Assembly: GCA_947074225.1 (NCBI GenBank)
Contig: CAMTOX010000074.1
Span: forward strand, 1-8,052
Source of the DNA: an uncultured bacterium
GTDB lineage: Bacteria; Bacteroidota; Bacteroidia; Bacteroidales; Paludibacteraceae
Length of the DNA: 8,052 nucleotides
Reading direction: 5' to 3'
A model generated the notes under the pieces. It saw only the letters and a list, made by a program, of their open reading frames with translations. It did not search any database and was not told where the DNA came from. The translations under genes and the position numbers were made by a program. How positions within the stretch are numbered: the stretch's first letter is position 1; the number at the start of each line of letters is the position of its first letter. This document shows positions 6,815-8,052 of this stretch, piece after piece.

Positions 6815-8052
6815 CTATTTCTGACGTGCAAACATAAGCACTGGTGTTCCGTGGAAGTCCCAACGCTCGCGCAACTTATTTTCAAGGAAACGCAAATAAG
6901 GAGCTTTAATGTATTGAGGTAAGTTGGCAAAGAATACAAAAGTTGGCACTTGAGTCTCTGGCAACTGAGCCACATACTTAATCTTAATATACTTACCCTT
7001 ATATGCAGGTGGTGGATAGTTCTCAATCAATGGCAAGAAGAACTCATTCAAACGGGCTGTAGTGACTTTACGAGTCTTATTCTCATACACTTCCATTGCC
7101 AATTCTATCACCTTAAATATACGTTGTTTAGTTATAGTCGAGGTGAAAATAATTGGGAAATCGGTAAATGGAGCCAAACGTTCACGTATCTGATTCTCAA
7201 TAGTCTTAATATCTTTAGCCTCTTTATTTTCAACTAGGTCCCACTTGTTTACACATACCACCAAACCTTTTTTATTCTTCTGTATCAGTGAGAAGATATT
7301 TAAGTCTTGGCTCTCTATGCCACGTGTGGCATCAATCATTAAGATACACACATCGGAATTTTCAATAGCGCGTATAGCGCGTATCACCGAGTAGTATTCA
7401 ATATCTTCGTTTACCTTTGCTTTTTTACGGATACCTGCGGTATCAACAAGGTAGAAGTTATGTCCAAACTTGTTATATTCGGTATAGATAGAGTCGCGTG
7501 TTGTCCCTGCAATATCTGTTACGATATGTCTCTCCTCACCAATAAAGGCATTTACTAAGGAAGATTTTCCGGCATTTGGACGTCCTACCACTGCAAAACG
7601 TGGTAACTCTTTAATATCTTCTTGTACATCTGGGTTGAAGTAGGTAAGCAGTTCGTCCAAAAGGTCTCCGCTACCTAAGCCATTTACTGCCGAAAGAATC
7701 ACCGGGTCTCCTAAACCTAAGCCATAGAATTCTGCGGCTTGATATTGAAGATCGAAGGTATCTACTTTATTGGCCACTAACATCACAGGCTTTTTACTTC
7801 TGCGAAGAATCTGTGCCACATACATATCCAAATCGGTAATACCGCTCAAGACATCTACCACAAACATAATAACATCGGCCTCTTCGATAGCAATAGCCAC
7901 CTGTCGGTTAATCTCTTCTTCAAAGATATCTTCCGAATTTACTACCCATCCACCGGTATCTACTACCGAGAAATCACGACCATTCCACTCACTCAATCCA
8001 TACTGACGGTCACGTGTTGTTCCGGCCTCTTCGTTTACAATGGCACGGCGGC
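6815..8052 (-). CDS. der: GTPase Der (EngA), ribosome biogenesis; 5' end outside the window
   Basis: 411 full codons and the stop are visible; the frame runs off the right edge, so roughly the first 25 residues, including the first P-loop, are missing. What remains of GTPase domain 1 shows the switch I segment [17 protein letters not shown] (31-34, counting from the first full codon) and NKVD (94-97). Domain 2 shows GRPNAGKS (156-163), [27 protein letters not shown] (203-222) and NKWD (268-271). The KH-like C-terminal domain (about 328-411) ends [15 protein letters not shown], as expected for Der. Two tandem G domains plus a KH-like domain are specific to Der, which binds 50S precursors and is usually essential. 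A start at 7996 would need a TTG inside domain 1 and is not the real one. The gene ends in TAG, followed by TAA three codons later, then its own terminator. Confidence 0.96.
   Translation of the reverse strand, partial: RRAIVNEEAGTTRDRQYGLSEWNGRDFSVVDTGGWVVNSEDIFEEEINRQVAIAIEEADVIMFVVDVLSGITDLDMYVAQILRRSKKPVMLVANKVDTFDLQYQAAEFYGLGLGDPVILSAVNGLGSGDLLDELLTYFNPDVQEDIKELPRFAVVGRPNAGKSSLVNAFIGEERHIVTDIAGTTRDSIYTEYNKFGHNFYLVDTAGIRKKAKVNEDIEYYSVIRAIRAIENSDVCILMIDATRGIESQDLNIFSLIQKNKKGLVVCVNKWDLVENKEAKDIKTIENQIRERLAPFTDFPIIFTSTITKQRIFKVIELAMEVYENKTRKVTTARLNEFFLPLIENYPPPAYKGKYIKIKYVAQLPETQVPTFVFFANLPQYIKAPYLRFLENKLRERWDFHGTPVLMFARQK

Noticed and set aside
6653..7026. Minus-strand frames overlapping the end of der and the start of cutC
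   Set aside because: They run across the terminator and promoter or out of frame inside der, with no recognisable protein sequence.

Overview
The window is a stretch of Bacteroidota DNA, most likely order Bacteroidales. The evidence is the -33/-7 type promoters (TTG or TTTG, about 19-20 bases, TAnnTTTG), the absence of Shine-Dalgarno-like start sites, the PIF1-type helicase fused to HRDC and helix-turn-helix domains, and the general look of the proteins. Species and genus cannot be told from this window. Every gene lies on the minus strand, so transcription runs from high to low coordinates.

Layout in transcription order. (1) The 3' part of der (EngA), the double-GTPase ribosome assembly factor, enters at the right edge and ends at 6815; a strong bulged hairpin with a U-tract follows it. 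(2) A near-consensus promoter at 6713-6743 starts a probable four-gene transcription unit: a short-form cutC, a secreted transglutaminase-like protein, a CstA-family peptide/carbon-starvation permease, and a PIF1-HRDC-HTH helicase. Gaps inside the unit are 21, 43 and 87 bases. The 87-base gap holds two consecutive predicted RNA hairpins built on the same CTCC/GGGG pattern. (3) A 388-base AT-rich gap (507-894) contains no gene I can support, only a candidate promoter reading left. (4) From 497 to the left edge runs a broken gene for an exported protein of a small-repeat (TPR-like) Bacteroidales family. It keeps one continuous reading frame and a signal peptide but is interrupted by two in-frame stops, TAA then TAG.

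The four genes of the central unit do not form an obvious pathway. CstA (peptide or pyruvate uptake) and the secreted transglutaminase-fold protein could both belong to nutrient or peptide handling, while the helicase acts in DNA maintenance; this reading is inference. The intact genes use the standard code, with no internal stops over more than 2,200 codons. TAG is nevertheless the terminator of four of the five.

I found no convincing new multi-gene system, mobile element, CRISPR array, rRNA or tRNA. The points that most deserve a second look are the doubly interrupted exported gene, the TAG stops with nearby backup stops, and the paired hairpins between cstA and the helicase.
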